The position numbers were made by a program, and so were the translations under genes. The notes beneath the pieces were generated by a model, which was not told the origin of the DNA, did not search any database, and saw only the letters and a program-made list of their open reading frames with translations. This document shows positions 30,354 to 41,991 of a stretch of 64,000 nucleotides of DNA, in pieces. Numbering within the stretch: position 1 is the first letter of the stretch; every line of letters starts with the position of its first letter. Source of the DNA: Burkholderia sp. TSV86 (GTDB lineage: Bacteria > Pseudomonadota > Gammaproteobacteria > Burkholderiales > Burkholderiaceae); NCBI RefSeq assembly GCF_001522865.1, contig NZ_LOWB01000109.1:1-64000 (forward strand). The letters are read 5' to 3'.

Positions 30354-31530
30354 AGATCCGATCGTCATCGCGTCGGCGGCGCGTACAGCGATCGGTGGCT
30401 TTCAGGGCGACTTCGCGGCGCTCACCGCGCCGCAGCTTGGCGCGGCGGCGATCGCGGCCGCGCTCGAGCGCGCGGGCCTGAAACCGGAGCAGATCGACGA
30501 AGCGGTGATGGGCTGCGTGCTGCCGGCCGGCCAAGGCCAGGCGCCCGCGCGGCAAGCCGCGCTTGGCGCCGGGCTGCCGCTTTCGACCGGCTGCACGACG
30601 GTCAACAAGATGTGCGGCTCGGGCATGCGCGCGGCGATGTTCGCGCACGACATGCTCGTCGCGGGCTCGAGCGACTTGATCGTCGCCGGCGGCATGGAAA
30701 GCATGACCAACGCGCCGTACCTGCTGCCGAAGGCTCGCGGCGGAATGCGCATGGGCCACGGCCAGGTGCTCGATCATATGTTTCTCGACGGCCTCGAGGA
30801 CGCGTATGACAAAGGCCGCCTGATGGGCACGTTTGCCGAAGAATGCGCGACGCAATACGCGTTCTCGCGTGACGCGCAGGATGCGTTTGCGATCGAATCG
30901 CTCACGCGCGCGAAGCGGGCGAACGAAGACGGCTCGTTCGCGTGGGAAATCGCGCCCGTGAGCGTCGCCGGCAAAAAAGGCGAAATCGTCGTCGCACGCG
31001 ACGAGCAGCCGTTCAAGGCAAACCTCGATAAAATCCCGACGCTCAAGCCCGCGTTCAGCAAAACGGGCACGGTGACGGCCGCGAATGCGTCGTCGATCTC
31101 CGACGGCGCGGCCGCCCTCGTGATGATGCGGCAATCGAGCGCCGAGCGGCTGGGCGTCGCGCCGCTCGCGCGCGTCGTCGGCCATGCGACGTTCGCGCAG
31201 GAGCCGTCGCGCTTCACGACGGCGCCCGTCGGCGCGATCCGGCGGCTGTTTGACAAGAACGGCTGGCGCGCCGCCGAGGTCGATCTGTATGAGATCAACG
31301 AGGCGTTCGCGGTGGTCGCGATGGCGGCGATGAAGGAGCACGGCCTGCCGCACGACAAGGTCAACGTGAACGGCGGCGCATGCGCGCTCGGCCATCCGAT
31401 CGGCGCATCGGGCGCGCGCATTCTCGTCACGCTGATTGGCGCGCTTCGCGCGCGCGGCGGCAAGCGCGGCGTCGCGAGCCTGTGCATCGGCGGCGGCGAG
31501 GCGACCGCGATGGGCATCGAGATCGTTTGA
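30340..31530 (+). CDS. Acetyl-CoA acetyltransferase (thiolase)
   Basis: A 396-residue thiolase with all catalytic residues. Cys92 is in NKMCGSGMRA, His in EINEAFAVVAM and NGGACALGHPIGASGAR, and the C-terminal Cys in CIGGGEATAMG. It resembles the 23.2-kb thiolase but differs at many positions, so it is a paralogue and not a recent copy. The start at 30340 has AAGGAGA 6 bases upstream and overlaps the carbonic anhydrase gene by 14 bases. The likely role is acetoacetyl-CoA formation or cleavage. Confidence 0.93.
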   Translation: MAAVEDPIVIASAARTAIGGFQGDFAALTAPQLGAAAIAAALERAGLKPEQIDEAVMGCVLPAGQGQAPARQAALGAGLPLSTGCTTVNKMCGSGMRAAMFAHDMLVAGSSDLIVAGGMESMTNAPYLLPKARGGMRMGHGQVLDHMFLDGLEDAYDKGRLMGTFAEECATQYAFSRDAQDAFAIESLTRAKRANEDGSFAWEIAPVSVAGKKGEIVVARDEQPFKANLDKIPTLKPAFSKTGTVTAANASSISDGAAALVMMRQSSAERLGVAPLARVVGHATFAQEPSRFTTAPVGAIRRLFDKNGWRAAEVDLYEINEAFAVVAMAAMKEHGLPHDKVNVNGGACALGHPIGASGARILVTLIGALRARGGKRGVASLCIGGGEATAMGIEIV

Positions 31531-31662
31531 TTTGATTCGTTTCGTCCGATTCATGATCGACACGGCCCGAACAGTGCGCCCGCGCCCTTGCGCCCCGTCT
31601 GCCGCCTGCCCGGCGGGTGCAAGCCGCACGGGCAGTACAAACGGTTCCCAGGAGTGCTTGAG

Positions 31663-32340
31663 ATGAAGACCGCATTGATCGTCGGCGCATCGCGCGGCCT
31701 GGGCCGCGAATTCGTCCGTCAGTACCGGCGCGATGGCTGGAACGTGATCGCCACCGCGCGCGAGCGCGCGTCGCTCGACGCGCTTGGCGCACTCGGCGCC
31801 GATGCGCATGCCGTCGATGTCACAGAGCCGGAGCAGATTGCCGCGCTCGGCTGGCAGCTCGACGGCGTGCGGCTCGACGCGGCCGTGATCGTCTCGGGCG
31901 TGTACGGTCCGCGCACGAGCGGCGTAGAGACGATCGCCGGCGAGGACTTCGACACGGTCATGCATACGAACGTGCTCGGCCCGATGCAGCTCATGCCGAT
32001 CCTGCTGCCGCTCGTCGAGGATGCTCAGGGCGTCCTCGCGGTGCTGTCGAGCCGAATGGGCAGCATCAGCGAGGCGACCGGCACGACCGGCTGGCTCTAT
32101 CGCGCGAGCAAGGCCGCGCTCAACGACGCGCTGCGTGTCGCGTCGCTGCAAACCCGGCATGCTGCATGCATCGCGCTGCATCCGGGCTGGGTGCGCACCG
32201 ATATGGGCGGCCCGCAAGCGGCGATCGATCCGCAAACGAGCGTTACCGGGATGCGCCGCGTGATCGCCGAGGCGCTTGCCGAGCGCGAGCGCGCGAACGG
32301 CCGTTTCTTTCAATATGACGGCGTCGAGCTTGGCTGGTAA
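31663..32340 (+). CDS. Short-chain dehydrogenase (CsgA/sniffer-like SDR)
   Basis: A 225-residue SDR. The N-terminal cofactor motif is GASRGLGREF (8-17). The NAG-equivalent position reads VSGVYG, a departure from the canonical Asn-Ala-Gly seen in atypical C-factor-like SDRs. The catalytic residues are Ser in LSSRMGSI and YRASK (Tyr/Lys), followed by LHPGWVRTDMGG, the PG motif. AGGAG lies 8 bases before the ATG. It is downstream of the thiolase on the same strand by 132 bases. The substrate is unknown. Confidence 0.87.
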   Translation: MKTALIVGASRGLGREFVRQYRRDGWNVIATARERASLDALGALGADAHAVDVTEPEQIAALGWQLDGVRLDAAVIVSGVYGPRTSGVETIAGEDFDTVMHTNVLGPMQLMPILLPLVEDAQGVLAVLSSRMGSISEATGTTGWLYRASKAALNDALRVASLQTRHAACIALHPGWVRTDMGGPQAAIDPQTSVTGMRRVIAEALAERERANGRFFQYDGVELGW

Positions 32341-32365
32341 GCCGCGCCGTGCGTCAATCGATACC

Positions 32366-32815
32366 ATGTCACGAATCACTCCCGCGCCGCGCCCGCTCGA
32401 CTGCCCATGCGGCGGTGCGGCGCCCGGCGCCCGTGCCGGCGCCCGTGCGCCGCGCTACGCGGATTGCTGCTCACGCCTGATCGACGCGCACAGGCCGGCG
32501 GCGAACGCGCTCGAACTGATGCGCTCGCGCTATAGCGCATACGTGCTCGGCGAAACCGATTATCTGCGTGCGACGTGGGACCCGCGCACCTGTCCGGCCG
32601 ACCTCGACGCCGACACCGAACGCGCCGACGCGCCGCGCTGGCTCGGCCTGTCGATCAAGCGCTATGCGCAACTCGACGACACGCACGCGGAAGTCGAATT
32701 CGTCGCCCGCTACAAGATCGGCGGGCGGGCATACCGGATGCACGAAACGAGCCGCTTCGTGCGCGATGAGCACGCGCGATGGCGATATGTCGATGGAGAC
32801 GTGACTCAGGCGTAG
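32366..32815 (+). CDS. YchJ family protein (UPF0225)
   Basis: A 149-residue protein. The N-terminal Cys-rich SEC-C-like zinc motif CPCGG, then CC (DCPCGG ... YADCCSRLID), precedes the NTF2-like YchJ domain (about 45-149) with ALELMRSRYSAYV, DYLRATWDP and WLGLSIKRY. The family is widespread and of unknown function; the zinc motif suggests protein or nucleic-acid contact. The ATG at 32366 begins the conserved part; earlier in-frame starts run inside the previous gene. Confidence 0.87.
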   Translation: MSRITPAPRPLDCPCGGAAPGARAGARAPRYADCCSRLIDAHRPAANALELMRSRYSAYVLGETDYLRATWDPRTCPADLDADTERADAPRWLGLSIKRYAQLDDTHAEVEFVARYKIGGRAYRMHETSRFVRDEHARWRYVDGDVTQA

Positions 32816-33115
32816 CCGGTGAAGCGCATGCAGGCCGATTGCGTCCGTCATGCCCGGCCGGCGGGCCGACGCGTGCCGTGATCGACGCAAGCGCGCGCGG
32901 GAGTTGCGGGATGTTGGCGACAGCGGGGTCACGGCACATGGGCAGCGCGATGACGCGCGCCGCGCGACACCGGGACGATGCGGCCACGAAAAAACCGCCC
33001 GATACCATGCGCACACCCGTCTCCAGCCGAGCATGCGCATGCGTGCGGCGCCCGGCGCAGACACCGCGCGCCGCGCGAGCGCTCGTGCGGAACCGGCCAG
33101 CGCCGGCCGCCGCGC
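32816..33115. other. Convergent intergenic region, no supported gene
   Basis: 300 bases between the convergent YchJ-family and PQQ-like genes. It is GC-rich with several short complementary segments, but no clear hairpin plus U-tract and no gene. Confidence 0.45.
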
Positions 33116-34711
33116 TTACTTGCCGTCTACCGAGAATGCATAGAACGTGTAGCTTTTCGTGCCCAGCGCGCCCAGCTTCGCGTAGCCGTTGCCCCAGTAC
33201 ACCGTGCCGCGCTCGTCGATCGCGGGGCCGGCGGCCGACGATCCCTGGCCGACGTAATCCCACAGCACGTCGCCTGTCGCGGCGTTGAGCGCGTACATAT
33301 GGCCGCTCATCGAGCTGACGAACGCCACGCCATTGGAGACGCTCACGGGCGCGATGGTGAGCGCGTTGCCGGACGGATCGGCCACTTGCCAAAGGATCTT
33401 GCCCGTCGCCGGATCGATCGCGGCGAACGAGCCGACCGTCACGCTCTTTCCGTTGACCGTATAGGGCACCCGGTCATAGTCGGAATTCGCCACGTAAATG
33501 CGTTTGCCGTCGGTCGCCGTGCCCCATTCGATGCCGCCGAGCGCGGAGCCGGGGCCGACCACCGTACTCGAGCGGATCGCGCCTGTCTGCGCGTCGAGCA
33601 GCCAGTAGACGCCGCTCTTCTGGCCGGCGCCGACCAGCAACTGCGGCTTGCCGGGACGGTCGTGGACGGTGAGCAGGGCGGGCCCGGCGCCGAAGTCGAA
33701 ATCCGGCCCCGGTGACGGCGGGCAATTCTGCGCATTGGTTCCCGGCTGGTTGCACGCGATATTCCACGTGTCGAAACCCTGTACGCCGGTGCTCCATTTG
33801 ATCCGGCCGGTTGCCATGTCCAGCGCGAGAACCGAATCGACGTGGTCGTCCGGGCTCAGGCACTGCGCCATGCTCCCACCCGCGAGCTGACATTGGTTCG
33901 CGGACTCAGGCACCGAATAGTTGTTGCCGGTCGTGATGAACACGGTCTTGCCGGGCACGTCGATGGCGGCCGTGCTGCCCCACACCGCGCCGCCGCTATA
34001 GCCTCCGGGCGCGCCGTTGTTCGGTGGCACCGTGTAGGTGGTCCATTTGATCCGTCCGGTCTTCGCATCGAGCGCCGAGAACGAACCCCGGAAGCTGCAG
34101 CACGGGTAGTTGGGCACATCCGCGGCGGCGGCCTCCTCCGACGACGACGCCCCGACGTAGACCACGCCGGCATGCACGATGGGCGACTGCGTGACGATTG
34201 CATAAGGATGCGAATTGATCGCCGCGCTCCAGAGGAGATTGCCGCTCGACGCATCGATCGCGAGAACGTGCGCGCCATTCTGATCGCCGATATACACCGT
34301 ATTGCCGACCACCGCGGGGCTGGTGCGCGACACCGCCGACGGCGGCTCGCCCGCATAACTGTCGATGCGGCGCTCCCAGATGAGCTTGCCGGTGGCCGCA
34401 TCGAGCTTGGTCAGATAGCCGCCCCAGTCCGGGAAATAAACGGCTCCGTCGACCACGGCGGGTGTCGCGGACACGTCGCCGTGGACCGTGCGCGACCATT
34501 TCAGTGCAAGCCTGCCCGCGTTGTTCACGTTGAGTGCGGTTTGGTCGGACTGCGAGCGGGTATTGCGCAGATTCTGTCCCGCCACCGACCATCCGTTCGC
34601 GGCCGGCGCGGCCATGCACGGCTGAGCGGCAAGCCCCAGCGACAAGCCGAACAGCACCGCAGCGGGGGTAACGGCAATCCGTCGACGTTGTCGATCGAAT
34701 ACTTGAGTCAT
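33116..34711 (-). CDS. PQQ-like beta-propeller repeat protein, exported
   Basis: A 531-residue secreted protein with a signal peptide (1 to about 34, ending CMAAPA). It is built of repeated PQQ/BamB-type blades, each with a core such as LDAATGKLIWERR, IDASSGNLLWSAA, LDAKTGRIKWTTY, IDPATGKILWQVA or LNAATGDVLWDYV. An adjacent cysteine pair (YPCCSF) recalls the disulfide of quinoprotein alcohol dehydrogenases. A heme-binding CxxCH is absent. It could be a PQQ-dependent dehydrogenase of the polyvinyl-alcohol dehydrogenase type lacking its cytochrome domain, or a structural propeller. The start has GGAG 6 bases upstream. Confidence 0.85.
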   Translation of the reverse strand: MTQVFDRQRRRIAVTPAAVLFGLSLGLAAQPCMAAPAANGWSVAGQNLRNTRSQSDQTALNVNNAGRLALKWSRTVHGDVSATPAVVDGAVYFPDWGGYLTKLDAATGKLIWERRIDSYAGEPPSAVSRTSPAVVGNTVYIGDQNGAHVLAIDASSGNLLWSAAINSHPYAIVTQSPIVHAGVVYVGASSSEEAAAADVPNYPCCSFRGSFSALDAKTGRIKWTTYTVPPNNGAPGGYSGGAVWGSTAAIDVPGKTVFITTGNNYSVPESANQCQLAGGSMAQCLSPDDHVDSVLALDMATGRIKWSTGVQGFDTWNIACNQPGTNAQNCPPSPGPDFDFGAGPALLTVHDRPGKPQLLVGAGQKSGVYWLLDAQTGAIRSSTVVGPGSALGGIEWGTATDGKRIYVANSDYDRVPYTVNGKSVTVGSFAAIDPATGKILWQVADPSGNALTIAPVSVSNGVAFVSSMSGHMYALNAATGDVLWDYVGQGSSAAGPAIDERGTVYWGNGYAKLGALGTKSYTFYAFSVDGK

Positions 34712-35233
34712 CAATAGCTCCAAGGTTCGCGTATCAGGAGGAGGAATTGGTCCCCTTCGCTTTTCCGCTCTCGCGTGAGCGATTGTGTCTGCGTCACCAG
34801 CCCCGCCCCAATTTTGCCTGTGCATCGCGACGGCATCTGAGGGGCAACCCACTTTTCGGACGCGCGCGGTGAACTCCGGCCAATGACGCAGGCCGCGATG
34901 CGCCGCGCATGGGCGAACACATCCGCCGGCCAGGGCGGCCCGCCTGCGCCGGGCAGGCAGACGATCCGTCGGCATTCGCGGCAATGCCCGCCTCGGCGCA
35001 TTCGGCCGCCTGCCGCGCCTGCCGCGCCTGCCGCTGCGCCCGCAGCCCGCGTTGCCCGCGCCGCCAGCGTTGCCGCCGGATAACCTCCAAGCCTGCGATG
35101 CCAGCGGCCGCACCAGCCCGCGCCGGCAAACCGCCGCTATCGCGAACGCCGGGTTATTCCGGCGTTGCGCAATCGAAATTTGTCGGGCTACGATGGCTCC
35201 CATTTGCTTGTATCAGCGGCAACGGACTGACCA
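34712..35233. other. Divergent intergenic region, no supported gene
   Basis: About 520 bases between the PQQ-like gene and the divergent alpha/beta hydrolase. It must hold both promoters. Frames present are Arg/Ala/Pro-rich shadows. Around 34780-35090 the sequence is low-complexity (repeated GCCGC/CCGCG runs). Confidence 0.45.
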
Positions 35234-36523
35234 ATGGCATTCGGCAACAAAAGGGCGTGGACAGGATGGATCGCGGCGTGCGCGCTGGCGGCCGCGCATG
35301 CCGGCACGCTGCCGGCCTATCAGGCATCGTCCAATCAGCCTGCCGCCGCGCCCACCTTCGCGTATGCCGAGCGCTTCGATTACGGCGATTCCGACCTGCC
35401 TCCCGTCGCCGCGAACCTGAACGAAACCATCGTTCATATCCCGGTCACCGCCGCGGACGGCGTGATGCTCGAAGCGACGGTGTTCAAGCCCGACGGGCCC
35501 GGCCCGTTCCCGCTCGTCGTCTTCAATCACGGCAAGAATCCGGGCGATACGCGCGCGCAGCCTCGCAGCCGGCCGCTCTCGTTCGCGCGTGAATTCGTGC
35601 GCCGCGGCTACGCGGTGGTCGCGCCGAATCGCGAAGGCTTCGCGGGCTCGGGCGGCACCTATATGCAGGAAGGCTGCGACGTCGGGCGCAACGGGCTCGC
35701 GCAGGCGCGCGACGTGGCCGCGACGCTCGCCTATATGTCGGCGCAGCCGTATGTCGACGCGCGGCGCGTCGTGGTCGCCGGTACGTCCCATGGCGGGCTC
35801 GTATCGCTCGCGTATGGCACCGAGGCCGCGCATGGCGTGCGCGGCATCATCAATTTCTCCGGCGGATTGCGGCAGGACCTCTGCGACGCGTGGCAAAAGC
35901 ATCTCGTCGATGCATTCGACGCCTATGGCTCGCATACGCGCGTGCCGTCGCTATGGCTGTATGGCGACAACGACTCGGTGTGGTCGCCCGAGCTGGTCGC
36001 ACAGGCGCGCGACGCGTACATGGCGCACGGCGCAAGTACGCTGTTCGTCGATTTCGGCCGCTATAAGGACGACGCCCACCGGTTGATCGTCGATCGCGAC
36101 GGCGTGCCGATCTGGTGGCCGTCGGTCGAAACGTTCCTGTCGCGGCTCAAGCTGCCGACCGCGGTGCGCTATGCGGTCGCAAACCCGCTCGCGCCGAAGG
36201 CGAGCGGCTACGCGGCAATCGATACGGTCAGTGCGGTGCCGTTCATCGACGACGCAGGCCGCGCAGCCTATCGGCGCTTCCTCGCGCATCAGCCGAGCCG
36301 CGCGTTCGCCGTATCGACGCAAGGCGCATGGTCGTGGGCCGAAGGCGGCGACGATCCGATGGCGCTCGCGCTGGAAAGCTGCCGCAAGCAGGAAGCCGGG
36401 CCGTGCCAGCTATACGCGGTCGACGATCGCGTGGTCTGGCGTGGCGAGGACGCGCGCGCGGCGGCGGATACGCCCGCCGCGCCCGATGATTCGGCCGGCG
36501 CACGCGCATTGGCGAGCCGCTGA
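35234..36523 (+). CDS. Exported alpha/beta hydrolase (dienelactone hydrolase-like)
   Basis: A 429-residue secreted hydrolase with a signal peptide (about 1-23, AACALAAAHAG). In the alpha/beta fold core (about 70-310) the oxyanion segment is VFNHGKN, the nucleophile elbow is GTSHGG (Ser), the acid is Asp in LYGDNDSVW, and the His is in KDDAHRLI. The triad is intact. The C-terminal about 110 residues form a second part with ALESCRKQEAGPCQLYAVDDRVVW, a small motif seen at the end of other Burkholderia hydrolases. The substrate is unknown, possibly an ester or peptide in the periplasm. Confidence 0.85.
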   Translation: MAFGNKRAWTGWIAACALAAAHAGTLPAYQASSNQPAAAPTFAYAERFDYGDSDLPPVAANLNETIVHIPVTAADGVMLEATVFKPDGPGPFPLVVFNHGKNPGDTRAQPRSRPLSFAREFVRRGYAVVAPNREGFAGSGGTYMQEGCDVGRNGLAQARDVAATLAYMSAQPYVDARRVVVAGTSHGGLVSLAYGTEAAHGVRGIINFSGGLRQDLCDAWQKHLVDAFDAYGSHTRVPSLWLYGDNDSVWSPELVAQARDAYMAHGASTLFVDFGRYKDDAHRLIVDRDGVPIWWPSVETFLSRLKLPTAVRYAVANPLAPKASGYAAIDTVSAVPFIDDAGRAAYRRFLAHQPSRAFAVSTQGAWSWAEGGDDPMALALESCRKQEAGPCQLYAVDDRVVWRGEDARAAADTPAAPDDSAGARALASR

Positions 36524-37457
36524 ACACCACATTTCGTTTCGAATCGCCGCTGGGACAGTGCGCGCGTGCCTGCGGACCGCCGGGCATCGCGCGTCCTGCC
36601 GCACACGGGTTTATACGCTTGCGATCACTCCGGCAAAAGTAAAAACACCGATGCACGGTCCGCCATTTATCCGGATGCCGCCGCGCCTGTCCGGAGCGCC
36701 TATGCCGCGCGCAATCGCGGCCGGCGAACCGGCTCATCGATCGTCCGCAACCGGCTGAAGGGTCACGCAGATTCCCTGGAAATTCAGTTTATTTTTATCG
36801 ACGACACGCAATGCACGCATTCATCGTCGCAATCGAATATCGCGAATCGAATACCCACGTTGCCCAATAAAGCGATTTCGTTTGATCCGTTTTAGAACCT
36901 CGTTTAACTCCGATCCGGCGCACGGCCGACGCGCGGCCTTTCATCGGTGTTTTTATCGATCGCATTCGAATGCCGCACTCGAATCAGAATCGGCACTCTC
37001 GAAATTCGGTCGAACGAACGCCTGCCGAAATCGATAGACGAATCGCATTTCGACGCCGCGCGGCGGCCCCTTTTTTCGTTGCCGCGATTGCCCGCAACCC
37101 GCTTGCGCGGCGTGTCCGTTTCTTCATTCGCCCCCCTCGCCGCCCTTTTCGAGTTTTCTCCCCCCATTCCCGCCCGGCGGGTAGCGATGCTTTGCCGCCG
37201 TCTTCTGCCGCCTATTCTGGCGATCTGTACCGAACCGCCGCGAGCCGTCGCGAAATGCGCCGAACTCCGCGCCAGGCAAGGCGCTGGCGTTTTGTAACCG
37301 CTGCTGCATCAACACGAAAAACACGCTAATCTCAGCCCGGTTTTGGTTTTATACGCACGCGTTTTTTGCCATCCGATCGGGCCCTTGGCTATCACGATCC
37401 CGCAAAACGAGAACCATGCGCTTCGCGCACTCGACGCGTTTTCGCCCCGGAGTTGTC
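36524..37457. other. Long intergenic region before the biotin operon
   Basis: About 930 bases without a supported gene. The middle (36770-37060) is AT-richer and rich in CGAAT/ATTCG words, including the perfect palindrome GCATTCGAATGC (36962-36973). It may be regulatory or a decayed gene. Short Arg-rich frames on both strands lack ribosome sites. The bioA promoter must lie in the right end. TTGTAACC (37292-37299) resembles one half of a BirA operator, but no second half at the right spacing was found. Confidence 0.45.
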
Positions 37458-38800
37458 TTGAACACACACGCAACCGACGATTGGGTCGCGCGCAGCCTGC
37501 GTGCGGTCTGGCACCCTTGCACGCAGATGAAGCATCACGAGCAGCTACCGCTCATTGCGCTTGCGCGCGGCGAACGCGCGTGGCTCATCGATCACGCGGG
37601 CCGCCGCTATCTCGACGCGATCAGCTCGTGGTGGGTCAATCTGTTCGGTCACGCGAATCCGCAAATCAACGCGGCGCTAAAGGCGCAGCTCGACACGCTC
37701 GAACACGCGATGCTCGCCGGCTGCACGCACGAGCCGGCGGTCGAGCTCGCCGAGCGGCTTGCAGCGCTCACCCGGCACACGCTGGGCCATGCATTCTTCG
37801 CATCCGACGGCGCGTCGGCCGTCGAAATCGCGCTGAAAATGAGCTTTCATGCATGGCGCAATCGCGGCCGCGGCGACAAGCGCGAATTCGTCTGCATTGC
37901 AAACGGTTACCACGGCGAGACGATCGGAGCGCTCGGCGTGACCGACGTCGCGCTCTTCAAAGACGCATACGATCCGCTGATCCGCGCGGCGCACGTCGTC
38001 GCGTCGCCGGACGCACGCGGCGCGCAAGACGGCGAGACGGCCGCGGACGTGGCCGCGCGCGCGCTCGCCGACGTCAAGCGGCTCTTTGCCGAGCGCGGCG
38101 ACAAGATCGCCGCGCTGATCGTCGAGCCGCTCGTGCAATGCGCAGCCGGCTTCGCGATGCACGATCCGTCATACGTGCGCGGCCTGCGCGCGCTGTGCGA
38201 CGCGCACGACGTGCATCTGATCGCCGACGAGATCGCGGTCGGCTGCGCACGCACCGGCACGTTCTTCGCATGCGAGCAGGCCGGCGTGTGGCCGGACTTC
38301 CTGTGCCTATCGAAGGGCATCAGCGGAGGATATCTGCCGCTGTCGCTCGTGCTGTCGCGCGATGCCATCTTCGATGCGTTCTACGACGACGACGTCACAC
38401 GCGGTTTCCTGCATTCGCATTCATATACGGGCAACCCGCTCGCGTGCCGCGCGGCGCTCGCCACGCTCGATCTGTTCGACGCGCGCGACGTGCTCGCCGA
38501 CAATGCGCGCAAATCGGCGTTGATGCGCGCCGCGCTCGCGCCGCTCGCCGAGCATCCGCACGTGCGCCATCTGCGCGAGCGCGGCACGATCTTCGCGTTC
38601 GACGTCGCGCTCAAAGGCGACGCCGCCAAGCGTTTCGCGCGCCGCTTCTTCGAACACGCGCTGGCCCGCGAAACGCTGCTGCGCCCGATCGGCACGACGG
38701 TCTATCTGATGCCGCCATACATTCTCGACGACGACGAAATCACGTGGCTCGCATCGCGCACGCGCGACACGCTCGACGCCACCCTCGCGGAGACCCACGC

Positions 38801-38804
<4 letters not shown>
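37458..38804 (+). CDS. bioA: Adenosylmethionine-8-amino-7-oxononanoate aminotransferase
   Basis: A PLP enzyme (448 aa) that uses S-adenosylmethionine as amino donor to make 7,8-diaminononanoate in biotin synthesis. Family blocks are [61 protein letters not shown] and the PLP-lysine segment [14 protein letters not shown]. The TTG start has CGGAG 5 bases upstream; an in-frame ATG at 37416 is an alternative with a weaker ribosome site. Its stop overlaps the bioF start (ATGA). It is the first gene of the bioAFDB operon. Confidence 0.94.
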
Positions 38805-40017
<1,213 letters not shown>

Positions 40018-40021
<4 letters not shown>

Positions 40022-40740
40022 ACGCACCGCTTTCCTTCTTCGTGACGGGCACCGATACCGAAATCGGCAAGACTTTCGTATCGGCCGCGCTGCTGCGCGG
40101 TTTCACGCGCGCCGGGCTGCGCGCGGCCGCGCTGAAGCCGATCGCGGCTGGCGCATATGAGCGCGACGGCGTGTGGCGCAATGAGGACGCGGACCAGCTC
40201 GATGCCGCGGCAAGCGTCGCGCTGCCGGACGCGATCCGCACGCCGTTCCTGCTCAAGGAGCCTGCCGCGCCGCATATCGCGGCCGCGCTCGACGGCATCG
40301 CGCTCGACATCGGCACGGTCGCCGAGGCTCACCGCCGCGCGTGCGAAGCGGCCGACGTCGTGATCGTCGAAGGCGTCGGCGGCTTTCGCGTGCCGCTCGA
40401 CGGCACGCGCGACACGGCCGATCTCGCGGTCGCACTCGGGCTGCCGGTGCTGCTCGTGGTCGGCGTGCGGCTCGGCTGCATCAACCACGCGCTGCTCACC
40501 GCCGACGCGATTGCCACTCGCGGCCTCGCGATCGCCGGCTGGGTCGCGAACCGCGTCGATCCGGCGATGCGCTTCGCCGACGAGAACGTCGACACACTGC
40601 GCGCGTGGCTCGAGCGCGAGCATCGCGCGCCGCTCGTCGGCGACATCGCGCATATGAGCCCGCCGTCGCCGGACGCCGCATCGCATGCGTTCGATATCGT
40701 CCGTTTATTGAATACGCAGCGCTCCGCCGCGCCGCGCTGA
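40018..40740 (+). CDS. bioD: Dethiobiotin synthetase
   Basis: A 240-residue ATP-dependent carboxylase closing the ureido ring of dethiobiotin. The P-loop GTDTEIGKT lies at 11-19. The KPIAAGAY segment (substrate-contacting Lys) and [11 protein letters not shown] follow. Its start overlaps the bioF stop (ATGA). The protein is complete, slightly longer than E. coli BioD owing to a short C-terminal tail. Confidence 0.94.
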
Positions 40741-40801
40741 TTTTTCGCCTACCATGGCGCTAATTTTGAAGAATCGATCCCCGCTTCGAAGGATGACCGA
40801 C

Positions 40802-41809
40802 ATGACTCAAGCTCAAACCGCCGCCGCCACCGAAACGCCCGTGGCCGCGCCCGTCGCGCCGCGCTGGCGCGTGGCCGACGTGATCGCGCTCTACGAACTG
40901 CCGTTCAACGATCTGCTGTTCCGCGCGCAACAAGTGCATCGCGAGCACTTCGATGCAAACGCGATCCAACTCTCGACGCTGCTGTCGATCAAAACCGGCG
41001 GCTGCGAGGAAGATTGCGGCTACTGCTCGCAATCGTCGCATCACGATACCGGCCTGCAGGCGAGTAAGCTGATGGAAGTCGACGAGGTGCTCGCCGCCGC
41101 ACGCGCCGCGAAGGCCAACGGCGCGACGCGCTTTTGCATGGGCGCGGCATGGCGTAACCCGAAGGACCGGCACCTCGAGCCGATTCAGCAGATGATCCGC
41201 GGCGTGAAGGACATGGGCCTCGAAACCTGCGTGACGCTCGGCATGCTGGAAGAGCACCAGGCGAAGGCGCTCGCCGACGCGGGGCTCGATTACTACAATC
41301 ACAACCTCGACACGTCGCCCGAATTCTACGGCCAGGTGATTTCGACGCGTACCTATCAGGACCGTCTCGACACGCTCGAGCGCGTGCGTGACGCCGGTAT
41401 CAACGTCTGTTGCGGCGGGATCATCGGCATGGGTGAATCGCGCCGCGAGCGAGCGGGGCTCATCACGCAGCTTGCGAACATGAACCCGTATCCGGAATCG
41501 GTGCCGATCAACAATCTGGTCGCGATCGAAGGCACGCCGCTCGAACACGCGGAAAAGCTCGACCCGTTCGAGTTCGTGCGCACGATCGCGGTGGCGCGAA
41601 TCACGATGCCGAAGGCGATGGTGCGGCTTTCGGCAGGCCGCGAGCAGCTCGACGACTCGATGCAGGCGCTGTGCTTCCTGGCGGGCGCGAATTCGATGTT
41701 CTACGGCGACGCGCTGCTGACGACGAGCAACCCGCGCGCGGAAGCGGACCGCAAGTTGCTCGCGCGGCTCGGCATCACCGCGAGCGAAACCAATCAGCTC
41801 GGCGCCTGA
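40802..41809 (+). CDS. bioB: Biotin synthase
   Basis: A radical-SAM enzyme (335 aa) inserting sulfur into dethiobiotin. The [4Fe-4S] motif CEEDCGYC gives Cys68, Cys72 and Cys75. Ligands of the sacrificial [2Fe-2S] cluster are in [18 protein letters not shown] and [12 protein letters not shown], with Arg in [11 protein letters not shown] 40802 is chosen because AAGGA sits 8 bases upstream; the nearer ATG 40793 overlaps that site. It is the last gene of the bio operon, 61 bases after bioD, and is followed by a strong hairpin. Confidence 0.96.
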   Translation: MTQAQTAAATETPVAAPVAPRWRVADVIALYELPFNDLLFRAQQVHREHFDANAIQLSTLLSIKTGGCEEDCGYCSQSSHHDTGLQASKLMEVDEVLAAARAAKANGATRFCMGAAWRNPKDRHLEPIQQMIRGVKDMGLETCVTLGMLEEHQAKALADAGLDYYNHNLDTSPEFYGQVISTRTYQDRLDTLERVRDAGINVCCGGIIGMGESRRERAGLITQLANMNPYPESVPINNLVAIEGTPLEHAEKLDPFEFVRTIAVARITMPKAMVRLSAGREQLDDSMQALCFLAGANSMFYGDALLTTSNPRAEADRKLLARLGITASETNQLGA

Positions 41810-41823
41810 ATCTCAATGCATCC

Positions 41824-41846
41824 GTCACGCGCGCCGCGCGCGTGAC
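41824..41846 (+). terminator. Terminator hairpin after bioB
   Basis: GTCACGCGCGC and GCGCGCGTGAC, 11-base perfect arms around a single C, begin 15 bases after the bioB stop and are followed by GTGTTTG. It lies between convergent genes, so it may serve both strands. Confidence 0.55.
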
Positions 41847-41991
41847 GTGTTTGCCGCTGCGCGCGCGGGCTCGCCAGGCGCGCGCACGCCGGCATTTGGA
41901 CCATCGAATGCGCTGCGTTTGCCCGCCTCCCTTTGGCGCCGGCACCGCCCGTCAACAAACGCAGACGCAAACGCCCTACACGCCACGCCGG

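Noticed and set aside
36904..37167. 87-codon minus-strand frame in the gap before bioA
   Set aside because: Arg/Asp-rich, with no ribosome site and no recognisable family. The region looks regulatory or decayed.
37292..37299. BirA operator for the biotin operon
   Set aside because: Only one half-site (TTGTAACC) is present. The nearest GGTT is about 40 bases away, outside the usual 14-16 base spacing.
37343..38800. Extended frame making an 892-residue protein ending in BioF
   Set aside because: The N-terminal 480 residues are Arg-rich frame-shadow of bioA. The BioF family begins at ATG 38801.
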